Shown here in pieces: positions 12,192 through 26,400 of a DNA stretch of 64,000 bases. The stretch covers positions 3,410,001-3,474,000 of the forward strand of contig OX387202.1 in the NCBI GenBank assembly GCA_947561715.1. The letters run 5' to 3'. Numbering within the stretch: the stretch's first letter is position 1; the number at the start of each line of letters is the position of its first letter. This DNA is from Ascidia mentula. Lineage: Eukaryota > Chordata > Ascidiacea > Phlebobranchia > Ascidiidae. The notes below the pieces were generated by a model. It was not told where the DNA came from. It made no database searches and saw only the letters and a program-made list of their open reading frames with translations. The translations under genes were made by a program, and so were the position numbers.

Positions 12192-15009
12192 ACAGAACTA
12201 GAGTTCAAAAGTAAATTGATGAAGTTCTAAATCATGTAACATTTACTCAAAAAAATGACCAAATGTTTAAAAATATCTGTGTTTAAAATGTTAAAATCTC
12301 ACGTTTTTCTGTGTGTGCTTTTCACCGTATTGCGACTTTAGCGTTCATGAAATACATAACCAGGTTAAATCAAACCGATTTGATTGAAGGCAAATCCGAA
12401 CATAGAAAGTTAAAATCAAGAAAAAAACAAATATTTCTATGCCGGAAATAATTGGTTTTAAAACCTTGATTTCTGGTTTGACAACTGTGATAATAATCAT
12501 GCACGTGTCGAAATAACATTAGCACAAGTTAATATCAGCTGTTAGGTCTCCTTCCAATTTACATAAATATCATGTACTATTTTAGTATAGTTGCTTGCAA
12601 GATTGGTCTTTATATGCATTTCATGAGTTCACATTGACACGAAATTGAAACTGCAACTCAAATGGGACAAAGCGTTAACTTAATTTTTGCAACAATTATG
12701 ATGTAATAAAGCTGATTATGATTGGCTTCAATCGTCTATGACATGTTAAACTACGCCGTTAAATGGGCAAATCCATAGCAGTAAACCCTGGTGAATAGGA
12801 CGTAAGGAACGGGATATGCACGTAATTGTTGGTTGGTTTTTCTCACTTTTAAATAAGTGATATCGACGATGCCCATAAGCAGGTCAATTATCCATAAATT
12901 ATGTGGAAAATGAATAGTTCCTGACAAAAGACTTAGGTTTGCATAAAACTAATTAAAAGAAATCAGATACAGGATCAGTTGAGTCCGCTATCCTTTAAAT
13001 TTCCGTCAGTGACTTAAAATTTATGTAAATGAAATACCAAAGAGCGAAAAAAATTTGTGACAGTGAAATTTGAAACTCACCCAGACAAACACTAAAGAAT
13101 CAAGGCACAAATATGGAGACAGGGCCACAAATCTGTGTAAAGATATTGTGATAGACAATTTGCAACGGTGTCATAAAGGTACCGTCTTTATTTCTTAGAT
13201 ATGTTTTTATTTTATTGCCTTAGCCCTTACAAAGGTCACACAAATTTATAACATCGCATTGGAAATTGTCCACATGACCAATAAAGCAGGAAAGTGGAGC
13301 TCGTCATTTAAGAGATAGATATTAGGCTGCACGGCATTCACGTAGGAATCAGCACGAACTGTCACTAGATCGTCAAAGGAAGTTCAATACTTCTCATCGG
13401 ATGCATTATTCAACTCCAAGGTGGAACTTTTAATTTTGTTCCTGACGTAGATCCTGTAAGTCTGAAAGCAACACATGATATCTCCAGCACAACATATACG
13501 GAAATGCTCTAACCTTATGTTCAGCAACACAAGATATATCTACGGAAATGCTCTAACATTATGTTGCAGATCTTCTCTACCAGCAGGATTGTTTGAAAGG
13601 CTCGGACAATTATCGAACATGCCATTCTCTACTCAAGTTTGTAGAATTAATTAAAAAAAAACACACTCCAAAATAATAATGGTCAATGTTCGGCGTGGTA
13701 GTAGAACAATTAACTGTTTCACTGTAGCGCAAAAGAACTTGCGATCACTTGGTTGACGTTTTCTTTCCAAGTTTTCACGCTTTCGTTGTATCACGTATTC
13801 TTTTACGCCACGTTCTTTTTCACCTTTTGTTATTTCACCTTCCACCTGCTTAATTAAATGTTTCGTGTTAATTTATATTTTAATTCACGTAATTATCTCG
13901 AACGCACCAGTCACCGCACGTTGATTTTATATCGCAGCGCTAACTCCCTCTCTCTCACGTGACACGATTGGGCCAATGACGAGTGATATAAAAGATAGAA
14001 ACGGGACTAACGCAGGACTCAAAAAAGAGAACTGCCAGGCTGCTTTATGGATCGTTATTCGCATGTTTGTATTTTAAAGTTTTATCAACAAGATTTAATC
14101 TGATTGGAAAACAGTTGTGCTGGAACAGGCTTGTGGTTAGCCGTTAATGCAGCGTCCTGAGGACCTTGGAAAGCGTTTGTTTAAGAAGCGTAACATCACT
14201 AAGCACTCCACCAGCTTTAGTATAATTTAACCTTTCACTTTCAAAAACATTATTCATACTAGAATGGACTCGCCTGATTAAGAACCAAGATTTGTATCAG
14301 AAATCAATGCACAGGGGTTACTTGAGTTGAAATCGACTGAACAGTAAACGTAAGGGTAAAAAAATCGCGGTTAAATTATTGTCAAAACGAATACCTTGTT
14401 TCATTCACTTTTTACTAGTCTTGTTAACACTAGAATTGAATTTAGCCGAATTAAGACCCACTGATATAAAGTCTAAACATGACCAACATCAGAAAGACAG
14501 GATACTGCAACGATCAGCCCACTAGGTGGCGCTTCAATTTCTTCAGAAATATTTGTTAATCAAGTCCTACATCCTTAAATTATGAATGATCTCAGTCTTT
14601 CAAATTATATGTACAATTTTATTCTTACCAAGTGCCATATTACACGACACAAAGCAGGCATGAAAACATTTTCTCTTGTTAAATGGAAAGCATTTGGTAT
14701 AGAATCTGACGTAACAACATAGAATAAAACAAAATCTGTGAACTGGGTTTTCGAAAACTACAGGTTACTTGCGGTTGAGTGGGCACGGTCAGCGCCGGTG
14801 ACGTAACAATATGACAACTGGCACCCATTTATAAAGGTTGTTACCAAATCCTTGCAAAACTAAGGAATTCCAAGAACAAAGTATCCGAGAATTAACTTTC
14901 CAATCTCATTTTGTATGTTTTGAAATTAGATTAAAAAACTGAATTGAAATTATAATATTTTATAAAATACCGAAGCAGTTTGCAGAGAATGTGAATCAAC
15001 AGACTTTGC
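12192..15009. other. Intergenic, tail-to-tail between two CUB-ZP genes
   Basis: No gene seen in about 2.8 kb. Contents: the 3' UTR and poly(A) signal of the upstream copy (12,705), a partial tandem duplication of about 50 bp at 13,480-13,570 (each unit with ACGGAAATGCTCTAAC), a promoter-like block at 13,955-14,020, and from about 14,330 the 3' flank of the intact CUB-ZP gene with a conserved minus-strand poly(A) signal (TTTATT at 14,618-14,623). Confidence 0.6.
13955..14020 (+). promoter_or_regulatory. Promoter-like block of unknown target
   Basis: CACGTGAC at about 13,957, GGCCAAT at 13,971-13,977 and TATAAAA at 13,987-13,993 sit in textbook order for a plus-strand start near 14,015. No reading frame worth calling follows before the next gene, which is on the other strand. 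It could drive a non-coding RNA or be part of an old mobile element. Confidence 0.35.
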
Positions 15010-18000
15010 TCATTTAGTCGAATTGAATGCCCATGCCAACATAAACAACACCAAGACTGCAGCTATAACCACAACCGATACAAACAAAAATTCATTGAGA
15101 TCTGAATCAAATTTCTCCAGGTCTTCCTCCATGTTTCCTGCGAACAAAACGTAATATTTATCTCCTTGTGGTTGAATTTCTTCCAATCTTCCTCCATGTT
15201 TAATTACACGAAATTATTTGCTCCAAATTTATTTTGAAACTCAACCGAACAAACAGGGCCTGATTGAAGAACACGATATCAGTGTTTAGAACCGCTTTCT
15301 CTACCTTCTATGTCGTTCTCCGCATTGAGTTTCTTTACATATATAGGTCCAGAAGAAATTTGCTGATAGTTTCTTTCATCTACAGACCGCTTCTTACTCC
15401 CGCTGCAAGTCTACACAAAACAAAATTTACAATTGGAAAGATGACAATACCAAACACAAAGCGTTATAAATCTGTTGGAATTATTGGAACGATTCTGGAA
15501 ATCATTAAACCAGTCTTTTGCATGGTTTCCAACCTGTATACTTATGAAAACAAAACCAACAGTTCATAACAAAGCTGAAAATATGATTTTTCGCATAGAA
15601 GTAAACGTGTTCATATATGTGCTGTAATAAACATTGCGTTAATTAGGAGCAAATGCAAATGTAAACGTTCAAGTTGCAGAGAACGGCAATGTTTTGATCA
15701 ATCAGGTCTTGTTAGTGCTGTTTGTGACCTCACACAGGCCAAGACAGAGGTTTGGTCACAATAGTTTATATTTTCAAAAAGCCAGCCATTAAAAGTACTA
15801 AAGTAAGTTACCAAATCATGGGTAACACTGTCGACTGGCCACTAAACCAACCATAGTATGCAGGCCGAGGTATGCACTCTCTGCACCACGATTACCATGG
15901 TGTGAATGTTGTTGGATCATAGATCCTATTTAAGGTACATCATCACTTCATTATCAATGAATCAAGTGAATATTCTCGACCAATATTTAACCTTGATTAC
16001 AAACTGACCTTGTCTGGACAAGATCCCGATGAATTTTGACAGATGGTGACGTCACAATGAAGATAGATCGCTTGCTGGTCGTCTGACACGTTTGTCCACA
16101 CGAAAGTTTCGAGTTTAAAGCTTGCGTTGTTTGTCTGGTAGTTTCGAATCACCATTTTCCTGGTCGTGCCTTCATTTCCGGTAGATGGCGCTGCGCAACT
16201 TCATGACAAAATATATTTGGAATATTAAAAAAAGGCGCAAATATTGCTCAAGACAAATAGCTGAAACAATATATTAATTAAACTTTAGACACTATTAAGA
16301 TTTATTCATTGTTCATACCCGTTTTCAACGACAGGATAGGACAACGAGTCAGCATAATTTTCAGTACTTGTAGCCCAACACTGCTCTGCCTAAAATTTTT
16401 TTAAATTTGATGCAAACTTCAACAAATCAAACATAAGCAAATCTAACCTGGACGATAAAATCTGTTTCCTGCTCTGAAACTCCATTCATTTTAACCACAG
16501 CAAAGATATAGTTGGGGACGATTATTGGAGAGCTTTCATCCACTGGCTCACTGAATCCCTCGTCACTGTAGACGTTCAATGAAACATCAAACTCACCAGA
16601 TACAACATCACCTTCCACTTCTATTACCCTGCAAATATTTACAATTGTGAGCTACATAACACAATAATCACATTTACATAAACACACAAAGTACTAACAA
16701 TATCAAGATCAGCCTGGAATAATTTAGAAACATTTCGCCATGAGGCATCGTCAGTTCCTTAGTTATAGTAAACACAATAGGCTGATCTTGTTGTTTAAAC
16801 TAGTGTTTGTGTGCATATTGATATTACGGAAGGTAACACAGTGATTGCTAGGACAACATCTGTAGTCTATGATTTCGGTGTCAATTTTCTGTATTTGAAG
16901 TCACATAATATTCGGCGTCGATAATATAACAAAATTTATAATATTCTGCAAAAACAACTTACTCTATGGCAGGTTGAACAACTTCCGATAAGAGATTGTA
17001 AGTTGCAGTGAAGTTACAAGTCATACTGATGCTGTGTATAGCGTATCGTTGAACTGGACTGGAAGGATCCATTGCTTTGAGGTTATAAACAATGTATGTA
17101 AAGATGAGAAAGTCGCCTTGTTTCTGAAATGGTAAAAAGAAATAAACTCATTGATACTCCAGGGAATGTGTAGTTGATGTTGTTTCCATGTACAGGAACA
17201 AAATAAGGCAAAAACCTTGGCACATCATGCGAAAATGGTGGTAAATAGGAAATGTTGGCAAAAGCTTTCCTGGAAAGATATTAAAGCAAATACATTTAAC
17301 CTCGTATGTAAATTCACATCGTGTCAGATTGAAGCGAAATATGGGCAAAGCTTCGTTAGTTTTGCATTCGTCTGGTACGTCATCAAGGTTGGTTTTATGG
17401 TTGGGACTGATGTAAAGAATATCACCGCTCTCGTATGTAAATCTCGCCAGATCGCCAGGGTTTTGAATTCTGCATGTATTTTTTTGCAGTAAATCGACTT
17501 CCTTGTCTATATCTTTAGATATATTGCATGCCTCGTTCGTTTCAAAACAGGATAGACAATAACATCTATGATCACAATTTTTGATAGAGGGATAGTATTT
17601 ATTACAATGTAACCCTACAAAATTTAATGTAAACCTCGGGTCATTAACATGCTCTTATGACAACCCGTTGCATTATAACACTTATTAATCCACATCCTTA
17701 CCTTATCTCAATCTCATTCTTACAATCGATAGCTGTGGAATATACTTGACCTGGGGATTGAATGGCACAAAATTTACCACGGATAAAGAAGTGCAGTGCA
17801 ATGAACCACAACAAATATTACCAATGTCAATTGTGAAACCTCTTTTTGGATAGGCATAATCCGATAAAAAAGCAAGTCGAAGGTTTGTTCCATTTGTCGT
17901 AATCACAAATGGGTTTAAACAACCAGTTATCTTGCTTGAGGCTCCAGGCTCGTCAGAAGTTATCTAAAATCAAAAATATTCTGTTATTTCATGCTTATAT

Positions 18001-21000
18001 TTTTTGATAAGATATGATTTCAACGAAAACGTTATCTTTTTATTTTGAAGTCATGTATTTTTTTCACATACTGGGCGGCTGGTATTTTGGAAGAATTTTA
18101 AAATCCACTGTACTCGACAATACCTTAAACCCGACCCACGTATTTAACAGCTATAACTCTTACAGAAAGGAAGTCGTATCCGTCCTCTACGCAGAAATCA
18201 GTTGCGTTGATTATGTAGGTATTTCTTCCATCTCCGATTAACTCCCAAATACAGAGAGTGTTTACTTCATAATTGTCTGGATAATTTGGGGTCTGTATTT
18301 GTTCCGGAAAAAGGGAAATATTTTGTGGCAGACAGTTTGCTTCAACATCTAAACAACAAACATACGAAGTATGTAAAAATATACTCGTTAAAACAGACCT
18401 TGTATGGCAAACGAATTTTGCATTCTACACAAAAGCTCAAAAAGTCCATTATCAGGTTTTGTTGGTCATAAAGTTTGCGGTAGATTGCGACAACGAATTT
18501 TTTTTTACCAGTCATGTTTCCTGCATTGATAATGTTCTTTTGCAAGTTGCATTCACGGCATCAACTCGAACATTTTCACCTTTGTAGCAGAAAGGCCACA
18601 CGGCGTTTGCAGATAAGAAATTTATTATATTTGTTTTTATTGCACAAAAATTACCACCACATATGTTGTTTTACCCTGCTCTATGTATTGTGCTTTGTTT
18701 GGCTGATTGTTTTTGAAATAAAACCTTTCCCTTTTATCATTCCACATGCACTACTTCATTTACGGTTTAATACACGTCAATAGAAATTAGTTGCAAACTT
18801 CGCATGATGGAAGTTTTTGACAAAACAGTTGATTATTTTCACTGCATTTTTACTGAAATAACTTTTAAGTTTCCCACTTACAATGACCAAGAATCAACCT
18901 GACGTCTCCACTGGTTTTATTGGTCTTACAATCGTACACAATGGTGCCTGCAGATGAAACAATTGGCCCAGTTGAACTTCCGTCACCAGTAAATCGTCCA
19001 AGCAAGTTTCCTCCAACTCCGTCGTAAACCTAAATAATATGCAGTGGTATTTAAAAATTTCAAACGTAAAAATTTTTTCAATACGACGTGTCAGTCTTAG
19101 GTCTATAACTGTAACAGGTTGATGTCGGGACAAAGCAATTGCGTGTTAAAAAATAGCATCACAATACTGGAACAGATGCACACACAAGGGTTCTAGTAAC
19201 ATAGAAATGTTAATAAAATTGTTAAACTGTCCGTAACACTTAGCGTTATTTTGTAAAAATATCTGATGTCGAACATTTTCTTTTTTTGAGTTAAGTAATT
19301 GCTGGTGCTCTGTTTGGGCAAACTGACTTCTAAAAAACTTTGCCAAATATTTTTATGTATAAATTTCACGAACAGGTGATCACAGTTGGTCACTTTGTTC
19401 CCGTGCCATCCTGGTGCGTGTAGTCCCAGCGTTTTTCTTTCGCCGGTATCGCATTTTACTTTGACACGCCGTTTGCAGCAGCTGATGAAGCGAGATTAAG
19501 CTAGCGGAAACCCGCGCAAATAAAGTTTTTTGGAAGTCAGTTTGTCCAAAACAGAGCACCAGCAATTACTTAACTCAAAAAAAGAAAAAATTCGACATCA
19601 GATATTTTTACAAAATAACGCTAAGTGTTACGGACAGCAATGTGGAGCCAATAATATGAATTTGTGTATAAGCTGCAGACAGATGGCCACTGTTTCGACC
19701 TAAAAGGTCTTATCAGTGCAGCTGGTGTGACTATTAGACGAACTTTGCAGACCAAACGGCCAAGCAAAGACTTCCACTTTGTGGTGACTATACAGTCACC
19801 GTCATCCGTTGGGCACCAAACTCGGTGCAACCTTACGGAGCAAACACAGTTTACGGACAGTTTAACAATTTTATTGACATTTCTATGTTACTAGAACCCT
19901 TGTGTGTATATGTGCACATTTGCATTATCTGTTTATTTGTCTCACAAAGCGTGCTCGCATGGTTTCCTGGCGGGAAATACCCACAGGTCAGTAATCGTTG
20001 TCATTAATGTAGATTAGACCTTGTCGAGATTCTAGTAATACTTTTGATATTTGTGACTAAAGGCCTGTCATGTGCCTCTTTCAGTGTTTTGTAAGCCAGT
20101 TGACTATGTAGCAAATTTGTGACGTTTGTTTGTATGTTTTAGACGCTAAGCTAACTCCATAGTGCCTTTAGAAACGTGGTACTGTGACCTTCTGAAATCT
20201 CGACCGTACCCTGTATGACTCGACCGTGCCGTGTTTGTACTGTCTACCCCAATGCTGTCTTGTTGCTGATGTATTGTGTCTCACCCATTCTACACTGATG
20301 TCATCCCGAATCTGTGAACGATTTAGCGTACTGATTCGTTGTTCTTTCACTGCACAATATATTCACTAAAAACCAAGAGACTGGGGTGCGGTTGCGAATT
20401 TCTGACTCATCGGACCTGAGGTTGGTACCTACGAAGACCCGGTATAGGCAGACTGATAGCGTAGGTCTATGCGTGACATTCAACCAATAAAATTTGGCCG
20501 TCACATTATTTCGGAAGATGTGATTTTAACAAAATAGAAATCCTCTGCGCATTAGTTGGTTGAAAAGTGAAATATTGTTTTGAAAACAAATTTGGAAAAC
20601 AGCCTTATCTAATGATTTTTTCATGTGGCTGCAATGCCATCGTACAATGTACCCAAGCAAAAACGTTGAAACTTACATCGCAATAATCAGTTTCTTCAAA
20701 GCGTCCTCTCCTTATATATGTGAAAGCTGGGTGAGTCGTAGGGGTGGTGAAAATTAATGTGTAATTCGAACAGATGTCATTTATCGTTTTGTATTGGCTG
20801 TCAGCATTATTCAACAAAAAACCCCCATCGCAGGGTACGGATGAACCTGTAAACATTCAATGGTTTATTCAAGATCTGTAGAAATAAATTTCCTACAAAA
20901 ACAAAGAAACAATTAAACCCAAGTTAAAACCAACATTTTTAAAGTTTAAACAGAGTTGAAGCACACAAATATAGTGTATATTTAAAAGCATCAATCGATG

Positions 21001-21179
21001 TCTTTTGTGACTTCAAATTTATAAACGAAACAACAAAACTCTCAAGTCAATGTGACTTAGCTGGAAATGGGTTCAAAAAATAAAGTTCGTCAATTTAAAA
21101 AAAAATCCTTTAAATTTCCAGTTTACTTACATTTCCCCAAGACCAACATGAAGATGGCCGAAAGTACATTAAGATGCAT
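15010..21179 (-). CDS. CUB-CUB-ZP transmembrane protein (intact member)
   Basis: Thirteen exons, high to low: 21,131-21,179; 20,677-20,846; 18,882-19,029; 18,164-18,348; 17,822-17,963; 17,702-17,750; 17,301-17,469; 16,963-17,123; 16,448-16,628; 16,319-16,389; 16,009-16,198; 15,305-15,410; 15,010-15,137. They join in frame to 582 residues. Order: signal peptide (MHLNVLSAIFMLVLG), a CUB-like domain (exons 2-3, ending TDYCD then GDGSSTG), a clear CUB domain (exons 4-5; PNYPDNYEVNTLCIWEL, LRLAFLSDYA), a ZP module (exons 6-11, Cys pattern conserved), furin-type KKRS, one transmembrane helix (FVSVVVIAAVLVLFMLAWAF) and a six-residue tail. This is the layout of CUZD1-like and egg-coat ZP proteins: secreted as a membrane precursor, cleaved, then polymerised. 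A minus-strand TATA-like motif lies near 21,220 and a poly(A) signal at 14,618. The role as egg coat or epithelial matrix protein is inference. Confidence 0.88.
19177..19916. mobile_element. Inverted-repeat element in intron 2 of the CUB-ZP gene, with a nested insert
   Basis: The left arm (19,177-19,345) is mirrored by a right arm split in two (19,526-19,637 and 19,861-19,916). Outer ends carry AAGGGTTCTAGTAACATAGA and its mirror. The inner ends carry AAGTCAGTTTG and its mirror. The right arm is interrupted by a later repeat at 19,638-19,850. There is no coding capacity. Confidence 0.75.
19638..19850 (-). mobile_element. Short retroposon-like repeat nested in the inverted-repeat element
   Basis: Flanked by a 10-bp direct repeat TTACGGACAG (19,628-19,637 and 19,851-19,860). 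The empty site is proven by the other arm of the host element, which is uninterrupted. On the minus strand it holds GCACCGAGTTTGGTGCCC and then CTGATAAG, stem ACCT/AGGT, CGAAAC, CAGTGG. Related pieces are at 40,783-40,845 and 44,919-45,010. Confidence 0.75.
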
Positions 21180-23409
21180 CGTTTGATATTTGACTCGCTC
21201 ACAACAAGGCAACACTATAAACAAACTACCAGTTACCCTCGTACACTGCAAACACAATCTATCTGAATACAATTGGATTGTTTAATGCGGCCCGTACGGG
21301 ATAGGAAGATATGCTTCCTGATGAGTAATATCCCGTCATACAAGAACAAATCCAACTCCACACAATACTAATCGAACCTCACATGTTTACTGGAGCATTT
21401 GCTTGGTTCTGTGTCTTTTTATTAAATATGCTAATAATGGTTGTAAGCATAAAGTGTGCGGTTAATGGGCAGTGCCAAGGCTAATTGCTGGAAAATGTAT
21501 CTTCTACGTCTCTACTTGTTGGTTGGTATGCACGGCCAATTCCTTGTGTACACACGTTTGAAAGAAGTCACGAGGCTAAGCCACTGCAGCCGCATGACGT
21601 CACACATAACGCACGACCGTTGCTTCAATCGCCGTATGTTTGAGTCGGTTATATATTTTACTATTATGCAGTAAATATTGTTATATTTTTGTCTTTTAAC
21701 ACAATGTTTGCAGTTGGATTGTTTCAACGCGTTGTATGTGATTACAATGTATTAAATACGAACACTTCTATTGAGGTTAATAAAAGAATACCAGCATTTC
21801 ACATATATAATATCAACGGATGGAAACCAATCAGGATCTTCGTTTTTTTTTAAGCCCAAACGTAATGCAAGTTTCCTTTTCTGATCACTTGTGACTTTTT
21901 TGCCAATTTAAGTTAATTACGTCAGTGTGACGTCACTTTGCGACGCACTATCAAAAACTTATCACATAACCTGTACAATTTCCGGTCTTGTGGAGTGCAA
22001 TTGAATTCGTACGACACAACAGCAACGAAAAAACCTATGATATTTTCAGCATGGATTGTGACAAATTAAGAAACTAAACCTATTGAGGGTGATGCCTGGT
22101 ACGGAGTAACATTTTCTGCCGTCAACTAACCCTAAAATAGGTAAAATACAATTCGATTTCGTTGCTGTTGTGCCTTTTTGTCATTACCAAGTCAAGTTAA
22201 ACAATGTGATGATGTAATTTTTGGTGGTCCCCCCTTTGTGATGTTACAGTGACAAAATTTTGGTGTGTTATCTCAGCTTTCTTCGACCTTTGTGATTACG
22301 TAACTTCGGTGGTTCCCCACAATAAAACACTGTCCATGCATAAGGTAAGAAGTTCAGCCTCACAAATTATAAATTTAGGTTTTGATTGTGTTGTGAAATT
22401 AAGACAAGACTTGTCTTAATAGGCATGAGCCAATGGCGGTACGCAAGTTGCCCTGAGCCTTGCGCGCGCAACGCTTGCGTGAGTGATTGACTGTGTGTTG
22501 TCGCGCACATGTTCTGTTAGTGTGGTTTTTCGTTCTTGTCCAGGCGTATGTACTGTTTTCTTTTCACCTATGTGTTTTGTAGTTGTTCCTTAGTTACAGT
22601 GACTTAAAGCCTCCTGTGTGAAATAAACAATTAACATCATAACAGATCGTATTTTATTTTACATTACTTTAGCGGGAAACTACAAATGTTAGAAATACAT
22701 TGTTTTTGATCTTATCTGTAATTGTGTTTTGAGTAAGTTGGCGGATCAAAAGATGTGAACACATAGAAAGATCGGTCATTCCAATGAGTCGAAATTAACA
22801 GCAAACGCCGGGGTAAAAAAGTCTCGGTTAATTAATGTCAAAACAAATACCTTGTTTCAGTCGCTTTTGCTATAGACTTAAAGAATGGAAAACAATGCAC
22901 AAGATACTGCAAAGACCAGGCCATTGTAGGTGGCGCTTAAATTTTTTCAGGCGCCAATTTTGAGTTGTAAAGTCGACTTTCCTTCAATTAAGAATGATCT
23001 CAGCCTTCCAAATTATATGTACAGTTTTATTCTTACCAAGTGCCATATTACACGACACAAAGCAGGCACGATAACATTTTCTCTTGTTAAATGGAAAGCT
23101 TTTGGTACAGAATGTGACGTAACAACATACAGAATAAAACAAAATCTGTGAACTGGATTTTCAAAAACTACAAGTTACTTGCGGTAGAGTGAGCAAGGTC
23201 AACGTAACAATATGACAACTGGCACCCATTTATAACGGTTGTCACCAAAACCTTGCAATACTATGGAATTCCAAGAACAAAGTATCCGAGAATTAACTTT
23301 CCAATCTCATTTTGTATGTTTTGAATTTAGATTAAAAATTAAATTTAAATTACTATATTTTATAAAATACCGAAGCAGTTTGCAGAGAGTGTGAACCAAT
23401 AGATTTTGC
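21180..23409. other. Intergenic: 5' flank of the intact CUB-ZP gene, then 3' flank of copy B
   Basis: No gene found. 21,180-22,332 has no match elsewhere in the window, though its partner may lie left of position 1. From 22,333 the sequence matches 1-890, and from 22,800 also 14,330-15,010. Minus-strand poly(A) signal at 23,026-23,031 for the copy B gene. Confidence 0.6.
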
Positions 23410-26400
23410 TCATTTAGTCGAATTGAATGCCCATACCAACATAAACAACATTAAGCTTGCAGCTATAACCACAGACGATACAAACAAAAATTCATTGAGA
23501 TCTGAATCAAATTTCTCCAGGTCTTCCTCCATGTTTCCTGCAAACAAAACGTAATATTTATCTCCTTGTGGTTGAATTTCTTTCGATCACGTAAGTGAAA
23601 ACTAGGAAGGGAGGTCATAAAAATATTTGCTCCACAATTTTTTGGAAAACCCAATCGAAAAAAGCAGGGTAAGAACACGACACCAGTGTTAAGAACCGCT
23701 TTTCCCTACCTTCCATCTTGTTCTCCGGATTCAGTTTCTTTACATAAATGGGTCCAGAAGAAATTTGTTGATAGTTTCTGTCATCTACAGACCGCTTCTT
23801 ACTCCCGCTGCAAGTCTACACAAAATAACATTCAAAACTTGATCCATGCTTTGTTTATCCTTGATTGCTAACTAACATTCTCAGGACAAGATCCCGTTGA
23901 ATTTTGACAGATAGTGACGTCACAATGAAGATAGATCGCTTGTTGGTCGTCTGACACGTTTGTCCACACGAAAGTTTCGAGTTTAAAGCTCGCGTTGTTT
24001 GTCTGGTAGTTTCGAATCACCATCTTCCTAATCGGACCTTCGTTTCCGGTAGATGTCGCTGTGCACCTGTATGAGAAAGATTAATTGAATGTTTGAAGAG
24101 TTAGCCTTTTCTTCAATTGTACGCCTTTAGCGTCATTTTTACAATTTAAAAAAAAATGTTTGAACAGGTGACTACTCATTTATGAATATTTCCTCAACTG
24201 ATGAAAAAGAATACAAATCGTTTAATTCTCGTGTATACCCGGTTTCGATGACAGGATAGGAAAGTGAATCAGCAGAATTCTCGCTGCTTGTGGCCCAACA
24301 TTCATCTGCCTAGAAACACTTGTCTTTGAATTTTGCGCAGAATTCAAAGATTAAAAAGTGAGCGATTCTCGAACCTGACGAGAAAATCTGTTTCCAGTTC
24401 TGGAATTCCATTCATTTTAACTACAGCAAAGATATAGTTGGGGACGATTATTGGAGAGCTTTCATCCACTGGCACACTGAATCCCTCGTCACTATAGACG
24501 TTCAATGAAACATCAAACTCACCAGATACAACACCAACTTCCACTTCTATTTCACTGCAAATATTAGTTCTAGTTAGTGACATGTTACACAAAATTTACA
24601 ACATTTGCCCAATTTTTGACCTTCAATATATAAACAGACTAGTGCACATTGTTTTGACCTGAATGGTCTAAACCTGGTGATTACAGCACTGAACGAGCTT
24701 TTACACTACCAGGCACACAGTATTTCGCTTTGTGCTGCTTTTCATGTAACGTCGATCAAGTTTCCAAACAACAATGATGAACCAAGCAGCGCACTGCGCC
24801 CAAACAACAGCTTGGTATGCAAAAGTGCTACAAGCTAGGGCATCATCGAAATCATACCAAAATTAGTCTTCGTCGTTTAATTTTCACCACATGCGACTTT
24901 TATAACAAACATTTTGATGAATGCTCACTCTTTTGCAGGTTGAACTACTTCCGACAGGAGGTTGTAATTTCCTGTGAAGTTACAAGTCATGCTGATGCTG
25001 TGCGTGATGTAACGTTGAACTGCACTGGATAGATCCATTGCCTTGTGGTTACGAACGATGAACGTAATTATCAGAAAGTCACCTTGTTTCTGGAAACAAA
25101 ATACATTGTTTGGAAAGTTTTGTTTGATTGTTAATAAAACGTGTGCACGTTCAGTTGAAATTACGAAATAAGTACAAATGTCTGGAACTACTAATTTGAG
25201 GAATTATTTTCATACCTCGTATGCAAATTCACATCTTGTGAGATTGTAGCGAAATATCGGCTCAGCATCGTTAGTTTTGCATTCGTCTGGTACGTCATCA
25301 AGGTTGGTTTTATGGTTGGAACTGATGTAAAGCACATCACCACTCTCGTATGTAAGTCTCGCCAGATCGTCAGGGTTTTGAATTCTGTGAATTTGCGTAC
25401 CCATTTAACTGTGAATTTAAAGTACCGATATATTTTACATTCTAATGTTGTATAGTGATTTAGAAATCCACCTGACAACGAGAAAATATTTAGGTCGTTT
25501 TTATTATCCAATATTACATTAATATTACTTTACATTAACAGAATGCGTTGTATACCGCAAATATTTTGACAGAAAGAAGTCCTTTCAACAAACTCCAGAC
25601 GGCAACCGTTAAACCAAAAAAACATTTTTCGAAACAAAAGTATTTATGAGTGCTTACATTATTTCAACTTCGTCCTTGCACTGCAGAATTGTGGACATTT
25701 CTTGTGTTTCACTTACTGGAAATTAAATCAAACAAATTGTTTACAAATGTTTAGCTGTGGTTCCACCGAAACTTTACATACAGGAATGAAAATTGCAAAC
25801 AACTTCATAAATACCAAAGTCTATTTCGATGCTAAAACCGCGTGCTGCATATATTCCGTCGGATAGAAAAGCAAGTCGAATGTTTGTTCCATTTACCACA
25901 ACCACAAATGGATCAACAGACCCAGCAAGCCTGAACGATTCTTCAAGATCATCAGGGTTTATCTAGAATCGTAAAACATGGTCTGGTGAAAGTTGTACGC
26001 AGTCATGCCTTGGCAGATGGCCACCAACTACAATCACAACAAAAAAGGTTTCGTAGGTTGATTATATGAATAGAAACCGTTTATGCTTCAAGGGTAACAT
26101 TTCCGACAGGATGGCAAAATAACGTAATTGACACTAGTTTCTGTGTTAGTTTAAAGCAAAATTCGACATTTTTATTGAGTCTCCAGAAAATTTCTAGGTC
26201 TGCTTGGTGAAGATGAAATTTATTGAAAAGACTTGTTATAAATTTTGGAATTGGGGAACTTTTCCACATACCAGAAACTTAACAACAGAAATACTTACAA
26301 ATAAGAAGTCAAACAAACGTTCGGTTGAAAAATCATGAAAATTAAAAGTGAAACTTCCCATAGATTCCGCCGTCAATTCCCAAAAGCAGAGAGTATTCAA

